Of a stretch of 64,000 nucleotides of DNA, positions 56,254-64,000 are shown piece by piece. This DNA comes from Nesterenkonia sandarakina. Lineage in GTDB: Bacteria; Actinomycetota; Actinomycetes; Actinomycetales; Micrococcaceae. A model generated the notes under the pieces. That model searched no databases. It was not told the origin of the DNA and saw only the letters and a program-made list of their open reading frames with translations. Each line of letters opens with the position of its first letter. Positions within the stretch are counted from its first letter, which is position 1. The stretch covers positions 38,170 to 102,169 of the forward strand of contig NZ_PVTY01000002.1 of NCBI RefSeq assembly GCF_003003175.1. Reading direction: 5' to 3'. Position numbers and translations under genes: made by a program.

Positions 56254-56562
56254 ATGGCGGGACAGAAAATCCGCATCCGGCTGAAGTCGTATGACCACGA
56301 AGTCATCGACACCTCGGCCCGGAAGATCGTCGACACGGTCACACGTGCTGGTGCAACGGTTGTCGGCCCAGTGCCGCTGCCCACCGAGAAGAACGTGTAC
56401 GCCGTGATCCGTTCTCCCCACAAGTACAAAGACTCTCGCGAGCACTTCGAGATGCGCACTCACAAGCGCTTGATCGACATCGTGGACCCGACGCCCAAGG
56501 CCGTCGACTCCCTGATGCGACTCGACCTGCCTGCAGACGTCAATATCGAGATCAAGCTCTAG
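56254..56562 (+). CDS. rpsJ: 30S ribosomal protein S10
   Basis: 30S head protein, also the NusE subunit of antitermination complexes. The 102 residues [20 protein letters not shown] to [12 protein letters not shown] match the family end to end. AGAGG precedes the ATG. The frame is open far upstream, but without similarity. First gene of the S10 operon. Confidence 0.97.
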   Translation: MAGQKIRIRLKSYDHEVIDTSARKIVDTVTRAGATVVGPVPLPTEKNVYAVIRSPHKYKDSREHFEMRTHKRLIDIVDPTPKAVDSLMRLDLPADVNIEIKL

Positions 56563-56583
56563 CAGGGAGGTGCTGAGAACACT

Positions 56584-57246
56584 ATGACCAATATTTCCCG
56601 CGTTGAACTGAACGTCAAGGGACTGCTGGGCACGAAGCTCGGCATGACCCAGGTCTGGGACGAGAACAACGTTCTCATCCCAGTCACTGTTGTCCAGGCC
56701 GACTCCAACGTCGTGACCCAGATCCGCACCACCGACAGCGACGGCTACAACTCCGTCCAGATCGGTTTCGGACGCATCGATCCCCGCAAGGTGACCAAGC
56801 CCCTGGCAGGCCACTTTGAGAAGGCCGGCGTGACCCCACGCCGCCACGTCGTGGAGATCCGCACCGGTGACTCCGGCTCTTACGAGCTCGGACAGGACCT
56901 CACCGTCGAGTCTTTCGAGACCGGCCAGAAGGTCGATGTCATCGGCAAGACCAAGGGCAAAGGCTTCGCCGGCGTCATGAAGCGTCACGGCTTCGCCGGT
57001 GTGGGCGCCTCGCACGGTTCGCACAAGAACCACCGCAAGCCAGGCTCCATCGGCGGCGCATCCACTCCGGGCCGCGTCTTCAAGGGTCTGCGCATGGCAG
57101 GTCGGATGGGCGGCGTCCGTCAGACCACCCATAACCTGACCGTCCACGCAGTGGACCCCGAGAAGAACCTGCTGCTCATCAAGGGTGCCCTTCCGGGTGC
57201 TCGCGGCCAGGTCGTCCTGGTCCGCACTGCAGTGAAGGGAGCATGA
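56584..57246 (+). CDS. rplC: 50S ribosomal protein L3
   Basis: One of the first proteins to bind 23S rRNA, near the peptidyl transferase centre. The 220 residues have [31 protein letters not shown] and [20 protein letters not shown], the conserved extension loop. The ribosome site GGGAGG lies 13 bases before the ATG, longer than usual. It overlaps the next gene by four bases. Confidence 0.96.
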   Translation: MTNISRVELNVKGLLGTKLGMTQVWDENNVLIPVTVVQADSNVVTQIRTTDSDGYNSVQIGFGRIDPRKVTKPLAGHFEKAGVTPRRHVVEIRTGDSGSYELGQDLTVESFETGQKVDVIGKTKGKGFAGVMKRHGFAGVGASHGSHKNHRKPGSIGGASTPGRVFKGLRMAGRMGGVRQTTHNLTVHAVDPEKNLLLIKGALPGARGQVVLVRTAVKGA

Positions 57247-57866
57247 TCCACATGGCCAACAAGGTTTCTGTCGACTTCCCCGCCGAAGTATTCGACGCCA
57301 AGACCAATGTCGCGCTGATCCACCAGGTGGTCGTCGCTCAGCGGGCTGCGGCTCGCCAGGGCACCCACAAGACCAAGACTCGTGCAGAGGTCTCCGGCAC
57401 CGGCGCCAAGCCGTTCCGCCAGAAGGGCACCGGTCGTGCTCGTCAGGGCTCGCTGCGCGGACCTCACATGGTCGGCGGCGGCGTGGTCCACGGACCGCAG
57501 CCCCGCGACTACTCCCAGCGCACGCCCAAGAAGATGAAGGCCGCCGCCCTGCGCGGTGCCCTCTCGGACCGGGCTCGCAACGACCGCATCATCGTCGTGG
57601 ATGCCCTGGTCACCGACCAGGCCTCGACGAAGGCGGCCAAGGCTGCGCTGGCAGGTCTCGGTGGAGCCAACCGCAACTGGCTGGTCGTGCTCGACCGCAG
57701 CGATGACATCGCCGCGCTCTCGACCCGCAACCTGCCGCACGTCCACACCCTGTATGCCGATCAGCTGAACACCTACGACGTCATCGTCTCTGATGACATC
57801 GTGTTCACGCAGGCCGGCTATGACGCCTTCCTGGCACAGGGAACTGCGAAGGAGGAGACCAAGTGA
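57243..57866 (+). CDS. rplD: 50S ribosomal protein L4
   Basis: Exit-tunnel protein; its loop binds macrolide-region rRNA. The 207 residues contain [20 protein letters not shown] with [22 protein letters not shown] and the C-terminal globular part. The start is either the ATG overlapping rplC or the ATG three codons on (57252), which would give [14 protein letters not shown] and better spacing from GGGAG. Confidence 0.96.
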   Translation: MIHMANKVSVDFPAEVFDAKTNVALIHQVVVAQRAAARQGTHKTKTRAEVSGTGAKPFRQKGTGRARQGSLRGPHMVGGGVVHGPQPRDYSQRTPKKMKAAALRGALSDRARNDRIIVVDALVTDQASTKAAKAALAGLGGANRNWLVVLDRSDDIAALSTRNLPHVHTLYADQLNTYDVIVSDDIVFTQAGYDAFLAQGTAKEETK

Positions 57867-58171
57867 GCGTCCTGACAAGCAAGGACCCGCGCGACGTCGT
57901 CATCGCACCCGTCGTGTCGGAGAAGTCCTACAGCCTGATCGATGAGGGCAAGTTCACCTTCCTGGTGGACCCCCGGGCCACGAAGTCCGAGATCAAGTAC
58001 GCGGTGGAGAAGATCTTCTCCGTGCGCGTCGACTCGGTCAACACCATCAACCGAGCTGGCAAGCGCAAGCGCACCAAGTTCGGATGGGGCTCACGCACCG
58101 GAACCAAGCGTGCGATCATCACCCTCAAAGAGGGACACAACATTGACATCTTCGGAGGATCCGCAGCCTGA
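57863..58171 (+). CDS. rplW: 50S ribosomal protein L23
   Basis: Tunnel-exit protein that docks trigger factor and SRP. The 102 residues have [17 protein letters not shown] and [20 protein letters not shown]. The GTG start overlaps the rplD stop by four bases. Confidence 0.96.
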   Translation: MSVLTSKDPRDVVIAPVVSEKSYSLIDEGKFTFLVDPRATKSEIKYAVEKIFSVRVDSVNTINRAGKRKRTKFGWGSRTGTKRAIITLKEGHNIDIFGGSAA

Positions 58172-58208
58172 TCGGCTGATCGGAACCACTTGATCGAGGA
58201 AGAAGAAT

Positions 58209-59045
58209 ATGGCTATCCGTAACCTCAAGCCGAACACACCGGGCCAACGCGGCTCGTCTGTGGCCGACTTTGCAGAGATCACCCGGGACACCCCGGAGAA
58301 GTCCCTGCTGCGTCCGCTGTCCAAAACCGGCGGCCGAAACAGCTCGGGCAAGATCACCACACGTCACAAGGGTGGTGGCCACAAGCGCCAGTACCGTGTG
58401 ATCGATTTCCGTCGTGCAGACAAGGACGGTGTGCCGGCGAAGGTCGCTCACATCGAGTACGACCCGAACCGCACCGCCCGTATCGCGCTGCTGCACTTCA
58501 TCGATGGCACTAAGCGCTACATCTTGGCCCCGGCCAAGCTGGAGCAGGGTGCTGCCGTGGAGTCCGGCCCCAACGCTGACATCAAGCCAGGCAACAACCT
58601 GCCGCTGCGCAACATCCCACTCGGCACCGTGGTGCACGCAGTGGAGCTGCGGCCAGCAGGCGGCGCCAAGCTTGGCCGTTCCGCAGGTGCAGGCATCCAG
58701 CTGGTGGCCCGCGAGGGCAAGTTCGCCCAGCTGCGTCTGCCCTCCGGCGAGGTCCGCAACGTCGATGTTCGCTGCCGCGCGACCATCGGTCAGGTGGGCA
58801 ACGCCGAGCAGTCCAACATCAACTGGGGCAAGGCTGGACGCATGCGCTGGAAGGGCGTTCGTCCGACCGTCCGCGGTGTTGTGATGAACCCGGTCGACCA
58901 CCCGCACGGTGGTGGCGAGGGCAAGACCTCCGGCGGTCGTCATCCGGTCAACCCGAATGGCAAGCCGGAAGGGCGCACCCGCCGTCCGAACAAGGAAAGC
59001 GACAAGCTCATCGTGCGTCGCCGTCGTACCAAGAACAAGCGATAG
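58209..59045 (+). CDS. rplB: 50S ribosomal protein L2
   Basis: Highly conserved rRNA-binding protein near the peptidyl transferase centre. The 278 residues show [17 protein letters not shown], the region [20 protein letters not shown], and [20 protein letters not shown] with the conserved His. The ATG has AGGAAGAAG upstream. Confidence 0.97.
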   Translation: MAIRNLKPNTPGQRGSSVADFAEITRDTPEKSLLRPLSKTGGRNSSGKITTRHKGGGHKRQYRVIDFRRADKDGVPAKVAHIEYDPNRTARIALLHFIDGTKRYILAPAKLEQGAAVESGPNADIKPGNNLPLRNIPLGTVVHAVELRPAGGAKLGRSAGAGIQLVAREGKFAQLRLPSGEVRNVDVRCRATIGQVGNAEQSNINWGKAGRMRWKGVRPTVRGVVMNPVDHPHGGGEGKTSGGRHPVNPNGKPEGRTRRPNKESDKLIVRRRRTKNKR

Positions 59046-59057
59046 GAGCCTGGAGAC

Positions 59058-59339
59058 ATGCCACGCAGCTTGAAGAAGGGCCCCTTCGTAGATCAGCACC
59101 TGTACCTCAAGGTCGTCGCTGAGAACGAAAAGGGCACCAAGAATGTCATCAAGACATGGTCCCGCCGTTCCATGATCATCCCCGACATGCTCGGCCACAC
59201 GCTGGCCGTGCACGACGGACGCAAGCACATCCCCGTGTTCATCACTGAGTCGATGGTCGGGCACAAGCTCGGCGAGTTCGCTCCGACGCGTACATTCCGC
59301 GGCCATGTGAAGGACGACAAGAAGGGCAAGCGCCGCTGA
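59058..59339 (+). CDS. rpsS: 30S ribosomal protein S19
   Basis: 30S head protein contacting S13 and the A-site finger. The 93 residues begin [15 protein letters not shown] and include HNGRKHIP-like [20 protein letters not shown] and the basic end KDDKKGKRR. The gene lies 12 bases after rplB, with GGAG upstream. Confidence 0.97.
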   Translation: MPRSLKKGPFVDQHLYLKVVAENEKGTKNVIKTWSRRSMIIPDMLGHTLAVHDGRKHIPVFITESMVGHKLGEFAPTRTFRGHVKDDKKGKRR

Positions 59340-59408
59340 TCGCTTCCTCCCTGTGAGGAACGATCTGCGAGCTTGTACTTCGTGTCACAAGACGAGAGAA
59401 GGAAAGCA

Positions 59409-59774
59409 ATGGAAGCCAAGGCAATTGCGCGCTACCTGCGTGTGACGCCTATGAAGGCCCGGCGCGTCGTCGACCTTGTCCGCGGCAAGCAGGCCAACGA
59501 AGCACTGGCAATTCTGAAGTTCGCCCCTCAGGGCGCTACAGAGCCGGTGGCCAAGGTGGTCGCTTCTGCGCTGGCGAATGCTCGCCAGCACGCAGACAAG
59601 GAAGGAGTCGCCTTTAACGAGGACGCCTTCTTCATCACCGAGGCACGCGTCGACGAAGGTCCGACCATGAAGCGGTTCCGTCCCAGGGCTCAAGGCCGGG
59701 CGTTCCGCATCAACAAGCGCACCAGCCACGTCACCATCGTGGTCGGCGCCGAAGAGAAAGGTGGGGATCAGTAG
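59409..59774 (+). CDS. rplV: 50S ribosomal protein L22
   Basis: Tunnel protein whose beta-hairpin lines the macrolide site. The 121 residues have [20 protein letters not shown] and [28 protein letters not shown] stands before the chosen ATG; the frame extends 12 codons upstream without similarity. The stop shares one base with the rpsC GTG. Confidence 0.96.
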   Translation: MEAKAIARYLRVTPMKARRVVDLVRGKQANEALAILKFAPQGATEPVAKVVASALANARQHADKEGVAFNEDAFFITEARVDEGPTMKRFRPRAQGRAFRINKRTSHVTIVVGAEEKGGDQ

Positions 59775-60592
59775 TGGGACAGAAGATCAACCCCAATGGT
59801 TTCCGTCTGGGCATCACCACTGACCACGTTTCGCACTGGTACGCCGACTCGACCAAGGCCGGGCAGCGTTACAAGGACTTCGTGAAAGAGGATGTCCAGA
59901 TTCGTGAACTCCTGGCCAAGTCCGTGGAGCGCGCCGGCATCTCGAAGGTTGAGATCGAGCGCACCCGCGACCGCGTCCGTGTGGATATCCACACTGCGCG
60001 GCCAGGCATCGTCATCGGTCGCCGCGGCGCCGAGGCGGACCGGATCCGCAGCGAGCTGGAGAAGCTCACCGCCAAGCAGATCCAGCTGAACATCCTCGAG
60101 GTCAAGAGCCCCGAGACCGATGCTCAGCTGGTCGCCCAGGGTGTTGCCGAGCAGCTCGCCGCTCGCGTGGCGTTCCGCCGCGCGATGAAGAAGGCCATCA
60201 CCTCGGCCATGCGTTCAGGTGCAAAGGGTATTCGTATCCAGTGCGCCGGGCGCCTCGGCGGAGCAGAGATGTCCCGCTCCGAGTTCTACCGCGAAGGTCG
60301 CGTTCCGCTGCACACCCTGCGCGCGAACATCGACTTCGGCAAGCACGAGGCCAAGACCACCTTCGGCCGCATCGGCGTGAAGGTCTGGGTCTACAAGGGC
60401 GATCTCACCGCCAAGGAACTCGCCGCGCAGCAGGCTGCACAGCCTTCCGGTCGCGGTGGAGCCCGTGGTGGTCGTGGTGGACCCCGTGGTGGAGGCGAAG
60501 AGCGTCGTCGTCGTGGCCCAGGCCGCGGACGCGAAGCTGGTGCCCAGGCACCCGCCGAAGCCGGATCTGGTGCTGAAGGAGGGCAGAACTGA
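59774..60592 (+). CDS. rpsC: 30S ribosomal protein S3
   Basis: mRNA-entry protein with helicase function. The 272 residues contain an N-terminal KH domain ([20 protein letters not shown]) and the C-terminal domain up to [10 protein letters not shown] tail of about 50 residues rich in Gly, Arg, Glu and Ala follows ([14 protein letters not shown]). Such tails vary among Actinobacteria. GTG start; the TGA stop overlaps the ATG of rplP. Confidence 0.96.
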   Translation: MGQKINPNGFRLGITTDHVSHWYADSTKAGQRYKDFVKEDVQIRELLAKSVERAGISKVEIERTRDRVRVDIHTARPGIVIGRRGAEADRIRSELEKLTAKQIQLNILEVKSPETDAQLVAQGVAEQLAARVAFRRAMKKAITSAMRSGAKGIRIQCAGRLGGAEMSRSEFYREGRVPLHTLRANIDFGKHEAKTTFGRIGVKVWVYKGDLTAKELAAQQAAQPSGRGGARGGRGGPRGGGEERRRRGPGRGREAGAQAPAEAGSGAEGGQN

Positions 60593-61008
60593 TGTTGATG
60601 CCCCGCCGAGTCAAGTACCGCAAGCCGCACCGGCCCAAGCGCCGCGGGCGGGCCAAGGGTGGAACCGAGCTCGCCTTCGGCGAGTACGGCATCCAGGCCC
60701 TTGATCCTGCCTACGTGACGAACCGCCAGATCGAATCTGCGCGTATCGCCATGACCCGCCACATCAAGCGTGGCGGCAAGGTCTGGATCAACATCTACCC
60801 GGACCAGCCGCTGACGAAGAAGCCTGCCGAGGTCCGCATGGGCTCCGGTAAGGGTTCGCCGGAGTGGTGGATCGCCAACGTCAAGCCCGGACGCATCATG
60901 TTCGAGCTGTCCGGTGTCACGGAGGAAGTCGCCAAAGAGGCGCTCCGCCTGGCAATCCACAAGCTGCCCATGAGGGCACGCGTGATCAGCCGAGAGAGTG
61001 GTGAGTGA
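60592..61008 (+). CDS. rplP: 50S ribosomal protein L16
   Basis: Binds near the A site and peptidyl transferase centre. The 138 residues match [34 protein letters not shown] and [23 protein letters not shown] stands eight bases before the first ATG; a second ATG two codons in is possible. It overlaps the rpsC stop. Confidence 0.97.
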   Translation: MLMPRRVKYRKPHRPKRRGRAKGGTELAFGEYGIQALDPAYVTNRQIESARIAMTRHIKRGGKVWINIYPDQPLTKKPAEVRMGSGKGSPEWWIANVKPGRIMFELSGVTEEVAKEALRLAIHKLPMRARVISRESGE

Positions 61009-61010
61009 CA

Positions 61011-61298
61011 ATGGCAGTTGGAACCAAAGAGCTGACCGTTGAGAAGCTCGCAGAGATGGACTCAGCAGGCCTGTCAGAGGCGCTGCGCTCTTCCAAGGAA
61101 GAGCTGTTCAACCTCCGCTTCCAGTCCGCGACCGGCCAGCTGGAGAGCTCCAGCCGGCTCAAGGACATCAAGCGCGACATCGCCCGGATCTACACCGTGG
61201 TGCGTGAGCGTGAGCTGGGCATTCGTGAGAATGTCGATGCCGCCGCGGACTCCTCGGATTCGGCTGATGAGCAGAACGAGAAGAAGACTGAGGACTGA
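61011..61298 (+). CDS. rpmC: 50S ribosomal protein L29
   Basis: Tunnel-exit helical protein. The core [20 protein letters not shown] then [20 protein letters not shown] and [20 protein letters not shown] is standard. A Ser/Asp/Glu tail of about 25 residues makes it longer (95) than the usual 60-75. The ATG is chosen over an overlapping GTG six bases earlier because GGTGA is better spaced. Confidence 0.94.
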   Translation: MAVGTKELTVEKLAEMDSAGLSEALRSSKEELFNLRFQSATGQLESSSRLKDIKRDIARIYTVVRERELGIRENVDAAADSSDSADEQNEKKTED

Positions 61299-61300
61299 GC

Positions 61301-61573
61301 ATGAGTGAAGCAACTGCAGAGACCCGCAACGACCGTAAGACCCTGCGCGGCGTCGTCGTCTCCGACAAGATGAATAAAACCATCGTCGTCGAGGTCGAGG
61401 ACCGTCGTAAGCACGGGCTGTACGGCAAGATCATGAAGCGGCACACCAAATTCATGGCACACGATGAGAACGAGCAGGCAGGTGTGGGCGACACCGTGGT
61501 GATCGCCGAGACCCGTCCGCTGTCGGCAGCCAAGCGCTGGCGGCTGGCCGAGATCGTCGAAAAGGCAGAGTGA
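61301..61573 (+). CDS. rpsQ: 30S ribosomal protein S17
   Basis: Early 16S rRNA 5'-domain binder. The 90 residues have [40 protein letters not shown] and [13 protein letters not shown]. It starts two bases after rpmC. It is the last gene of this transcription unit: a hairpin follows within five bases of the stop. Confidence 0.96.
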   Translation: MSEATAETRNDRKTLRGVVVSDKMNKTIVVEVEDRRKHGLYGKIMKRHTKFMAHDENEQAGVGDTVVIAETRPLSAAKRWRLAEIVEKAE

Positions 61574-61577
61574 TCCT

Positions 61578-61626
61578 GGTGCTTCGGGATCGGGGTGGCA
61601 GCTGCTGCTCCTGATCCCGAGGCACC
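61578..61626 (+). terminator. Hairpin after rpsQ
   Basis: A 14-bp stem with one G-T pair (61578-61591 with 61613-61626) encloses a 21-base loop containing its own CAGCTGCTG palindrome. It is placed to end or attenuate the S10 operon. Confidence 0.6.
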
Positions 61627-61643
61627 GATCATCCTGCGTGCCT

Positions 61644-61691
61644 CCGAAGGCCCGACTATCACACCTCCGGGTGTGGAAGTTGGGCCTTCGG
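61644..61691 (+). promoter_or_regulatory. Nested hairpin between rpsQ and rplN
   Basis: An outer perfect 10-bp stem CCGAAGGCCC/GGGCCTTCGG (61644-61653 with 61682-61691) contains an inner 6-bp stem CACACC/GGTGTG (61660-61665 with 61670-61675), closed by the UNCG-type tetraloop TCCG. Its 3' arm overlaps the -35 of the promoter below. It may be a second terminator, an RNA-stability element or a protein-binding RNA. Confidence 0.6.
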
Positions 61692-61708
61692 TGTATCTCG
61701 TGTAGGAT
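61680..61708 (+). promoter_or_regulatory. Candidate spc operon promoter
   Basis: TTGGGC (61680-61685), 17 bases, TAGGAT (61703-61708), 283 bases before rplN. With the hairpins upstream it suggests that rplN and the genes after it form a separate unit. Confidence 0.5.
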
Positions 61709-61714
61709 ATTGAG

Positions 61715-61990
61715 GCTGTGCGCCCTTATAGATGAGGCTATCCACCTCAAAGGACAGCGCACGTCCCCGAAAGGGCCTCCAGGGGCCCCGGGAAACGCCG
61801 CCTCGGCCATGCATTCAACTGCCCGTCCCGCCAAGGGATGGAGAGTGTGTGGGTAAGCGGCCAGGGGACTTGTCAGGTAAGTCGGACCACCGGGCGGCGT
61901 GATCGCCGCACACAGGTGCCCGACGCAGGCTAGAAGTTCCACAAGGCTCGACACCAGTGCGAGAACCAGTGAGACGACAGGAGAAAACAA
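61715..61990 (+). other. Long non-coding leader before rplN
   Basis: About 275 bases between the candidate promoter and rplN carry no coding frame that I can support. There are short potential stems, for example GAGGCTATCCACCTC near 61735 and CGGGCGGCGTGATCGCCG near 61895. ACAGGAGAAAACAA just before the GTG is the rplN ribosome site. I recognise no known riboswitch or leader class. Confidence 0.5.
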
Positions 61991-62362
61991 GTGATTCAAC
62001 AGGAATCGCGGCTCAAGATCGCCGATAACACCGGTGCCAAGGAAGTCCTTGTCATCCGTGTCCTCGGTGGATCCGGACGCCGCTATGCAGGTATCGGCGA
62101 CACATTCGTCGCCACCGTCAAGGACGCAATTCCGGGCGGAAACGTCAAGAAGGGCGACGTCATCAAGGCTGTTGTCGTGCGCACCAAGAAGAAGATCCGT
62201 CGCAACGACGGGTCATACATCAGCTTCGATGAGAACGCTGCTGTGATCCTCAAGGGTGAGACTCCAGAACCGCGCGGAACCCGTATCTTCGGTCCCGTCG
62301 GTCGCGAGCTGCGCGACAAGAAGTTCATGAAGATCGTCTCGCTCGCCCCGGAGGTGCTCTGA
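61991..62362 (+). CDS. rplN: 50S ribosomal protein L14
   Basis: Intersubunit-bridge protein and RsfS target. The 123 residues have [39 protein letters not shown] and [23 protein letters not shown] start with AGGAG at nine bases. First gene of the spc unit. Confidence 0.97.
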   Translation: MIQQESRLKIADNTGAKEVLVIRVLGGSGRRYAGIGDTFVATVKDAIPGGNVKKGDVIKAVVVRTKKKIRRNDGSYISFDENAAVILKGETPEPRGTRIFGPVGRELRDKKFMKIVSLAPEVL

Positions 62363-62365
62363 CTC

Positions 62366-62701
62366 ATGGCCAAGATCAAGAAGGACGACCTCGTCCAGAT
62401 CCTCACCGGCAAAGACAAGGGCAAGCAGGGCAAAGTCCTTCAGGTCCTTCCAGCCAAGGAACGCGTCATCGTCGAAGGCGTGAACCGCATGAAGCGCCAC
62501 CTCCGTGCCGGCCAGTTCGGCAGCACCGAGGGCGGCATCGTGGAGTCTGAGGCTGCGATCCACATCTCCAACGTCGCTGTGGTCGACCCCGAGACGGGCA
62601 AGCCCACTCGCGTCGGCTACCGGCAGGAGACCGTGGAGCGTGATGGCGTCAGCAAGACCGTGCGCATCCGCTTCGCCAAAGCTTCCGGAAAGGACCTGTG
62701 A
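62366..62701 (+). CDS. rplX: 50S ribosomal protein L24
   Basis: Assembly initiator of the 50S subunit. The 111 residues carry the KOW motif in [20 protein letters not shown] and [20 protein letters not shown]. It starts three bases after rplN and overlaps rplE by one base. Confidence 0.97.
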   Translation: MAKIKKDDLVQILTGKDKGKQGKVLQVLPAKERVIVEGVNRMKRHLRAGQFGSTEGGIVESEAAIHISNVAVVDPETGKPTRVGYRQETVERDGVSKTVRIRFAKASGKDL

Positions 62702-63276
62702 TGACTGAGGTTCAGAGCCAGACTGAGCAGACCACGCCCCGGCTCAAGGGCAAGTACCGCGCGGAGATCCGCTCCACGCTGCAGGAAGAGTTTGGATACT
62801 CCAACGTCATGGAGATCCCCGGCCTGGTCAAGGTCGTGGTCAACATGGGCGTCGGCGAGGCAGCTCGCGACTCCAAGCTCATCCAGGGCGCCATCGAGGA
62901 CCTGACCAAGATCACCGGTCAGAAGCCCAAGGTGACTCGCGCTCGGAAGTCCATCGCCCAGTTCAAGCTGCGCGAAGGACAGCCGATCGGCACGCACACC
63001 ACGCTGCGTGGCGACCGCATGTGGGAGTTTGTGGACCGCCTGGTGACCCTCGCACTGCCCCGTATCCGCGATTTCCGCGGACTCAGCGGCAAGCAGTTCG
63101 ACGGCAACGGCAACTACACCTTCGGTCTGACCGAACAGTCGGTGTTCCACGAGATCGATCAGGACAAGATCGATCGCCCTCGCGGCATGGACATCACTGT
63201 GGTGACCACCGCGAAGACTGATGAGGAAGGCCGCGCGCTGCTCAAGGCGCTGGGCTTCCCCTTCAAGACCGAATAA
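62701..63276 (+). CDS. rplE: 50S ribosomal protein L5
   Basis: Binds 5S rRNA in the central protuberance. The 191 residues have [55 protein letters not shown] and [20 protein letters not shown]. The ATG with AAAGGA six bases upstream is preferred to the GTG three bases earlier. The 114 bases that follow, before rpsH, are too short for an S14 gene. Confidence 0.97.
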   Translation: MTEVQSQTEQTTPRLKGKYRAEIRSTLQEEFGYSNVMEIPGLVKVVVNMGVGEAARDSKLIQGAIEDLTKITGQKPKVTRARKSIAQFKLREGQPIGTHTTLRGDRMWEFVDRLVTLALPRIRDFRGLSGKQFDGNGNYTFGLTEQSVFHEIDQDKIDRPRGMDITVVTTAKTDEEGRALLKALGFPFKTE

Positions 63277-63390
63277 CAGTATCTACGCCGCAGGTCCTTT
63301 CACCAGAGGTTCCGAACCCTCCGACTCACCTCGGGGGATCGAGTTCCTTCGGAGATCTGAAACCACGGCGAGGAAGGGCAGAAGCCCCTC

Positions 63391-63789
63391 ATGACAATGA
63401 CTGACCCAGTCGCAGACATGCTGACACGTCTGCGCAATGCCAACTCGGCTTTCCACGATCAGGTCTCGATGCCCAGCTCCAAGCTGAAGGTTCGCTTGGC
63501 TGACATCCTGAAGGCGGAAGGCTACATCTCTGAATGGCGCGAGGAAGAGGCCGAGGTCGGAAAGACCCTGGCCATCGACCTCAAGTTCGGCCCGAACCGT
63601 GAGCGTTCGATCGCCGGCCTGCGCCGCATCTCCAAGCCCGGTCTCCGGGTCTACGCGAAGTCCACCAACCTCCCGCACGTTCTGGGCGGCCTCGGCATCG
63701 CGATCCTGTCCACGTCCTCCGGTCTCCTCACTGACCGGCAGGCAGCCAAGAAGGGTGTAGGTGGGGAAGTCCTCGCCTACGTCTGGTAA
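63391..63789 (+). CDS. rpsH: 30S ribosomal protein S8
   Basis: Central-domain 16S rRNA binder and, in E. coli, the spc operon repressor. The 132 residues have [37 protein letters not shown] and [20 protein letters not shown]. Either of two in-frame ATG codons could start it. rplE precedes it directly, as in Micrococcus luteus, with no rpsN between. Confidence 0.97.
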   Translation: MTMTDPVADMLTRLRNANSAFHDQVSMPSSKLKVRLADILKAEGYISEWREEEAEVGKTLAIDLKFGPNRERSIAGLRRISKPGLRVYAKSTNLPHVLGGLGIAILSTSSGLLTDRQAAKKGVGGEVLAYVW

Positions 63790-63809
63790 CCGGAAGGAGT
63801 CGAAGCACT

Positions 63810-64000
63810 ATGTCACGCATCGGTCGTCTTCCGATCACCATCCCTGCCGGCGTCGAGGTCAAGCTGGAAGGTCGCGAGGTCTCTGTCAAGGGGCCCAAGG
63901 GCGAACTTTCCCGCACTCTGGCCGAAGGCATCACCGTCTCAGAAGAGGACGGCACCCTCACGGTGTCCCGTCCCAACGATGAGCGCGAATCGCGTTCACT
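63810..64000 (+). CDS. rplF: 50S ribosomal protein L6, 3' end outside window
   Basis: The first 63 codons of L6, which binds 23S rRNA near the factor-binding site. [20 protein letters not shown] and [12 protein letters not shown] are diagnostic. CGGAAGGAG lies ten bases before the ATG. The gene runs off the window. Confidence 0.96.
   Translation, partial: MSRIGRLPITIPAGVEVKLEGREVSVKGPKGELSRTLAEGITVSEEDGTLTVSRPNDERESRS

Noticed and set aside
63277-63390. Hidden rpsN between rplE and rpsH
   Set aside because: All frames were read; none shows the S14 CxxC or RxxGR motifs, and the gap is too short.

Overview
The window is a GC-rich chromosomal segment from an actinobacterium, most likely of the order Micrococcales and close to Micrococcaceae. 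Evidence: a mycothiol synthase gene, a GlnR-type nitrogen regulator beside it, an rpoB with a probable TTG start and MVASSTS-like N-terminus, many GTG starts, and an spc ribosomal operon with no S14 gene, as described for Micrococcus luteus. Several proteins carry acidic or low-complexity tails, which would suit a salt- or alkali-tolerant genus such as Nesterenkonia, but the genus is an inference. No CRISPR array, insertion sequence, prophage or attachment site was seen.

Region 1 (1-4.6 kb) holds a 5'-truncated DEAD-box RNA helicase, tRNA-Thr(GGT) and tRNA-Met(CAT), then a convergent SNF2-type helicase. Region 2 (4.9-16.4 kb) is a complete assimilatory nitrate/nitrite island. nirD and a sirohydrochlorin chelatase diverge from nirB, the uroporphyrinogen-III methyltransferase gene cobA, and an NnaR-type regulator made of a HemD-like domain fused to a winged helix. 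The convergent operon narK-nasA-nasB supplies nitrate uptake and reduction. Nitrate enters through NarK, NasA with NasB reduces it to nitrite, and NirBD reduces nitrite to ammonium. CobA and CbiX make the siroheme that NirB needs. GlnR, the expected master regulator, is encoded about 12 kb further on.

Region 3 (16.5-34.4 kb) is housekeeping: two MaoC-fold hydratase-like genes, an amino-acid ABC transporter, murB, and a long minus-strand run (glnR, mshD, a Nudix/histidine-phosphatase fusion, a GNAT gene, thyA, an unusual folA fused to a membrane domain, asd). Then come a membrane protein, a 44-codon membrane mini-gene, a nitrobindin-like gene, ygfZ, a GNAT gene, pfkA and an aspartate aminotransferase.

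Region 4 (34.5-64 kb) is the transcription/translation core: tRNA-Trp, secE, nusG, rplKA, rplJL, rpoBC, rpsL-rpsG-fusA, tuf, the S10 operon (rpsJ to rpsQ) and the start of the spc operon (rplN to a partial rplF). A 4-kb LiaFSR-like PspC cell-envelope module lies between rplL and rpoB. Strong hairpin terminators and candidate promoters split the block into separate transcription units. A structured gap of about 420 bases separates rpsQ from rplN.
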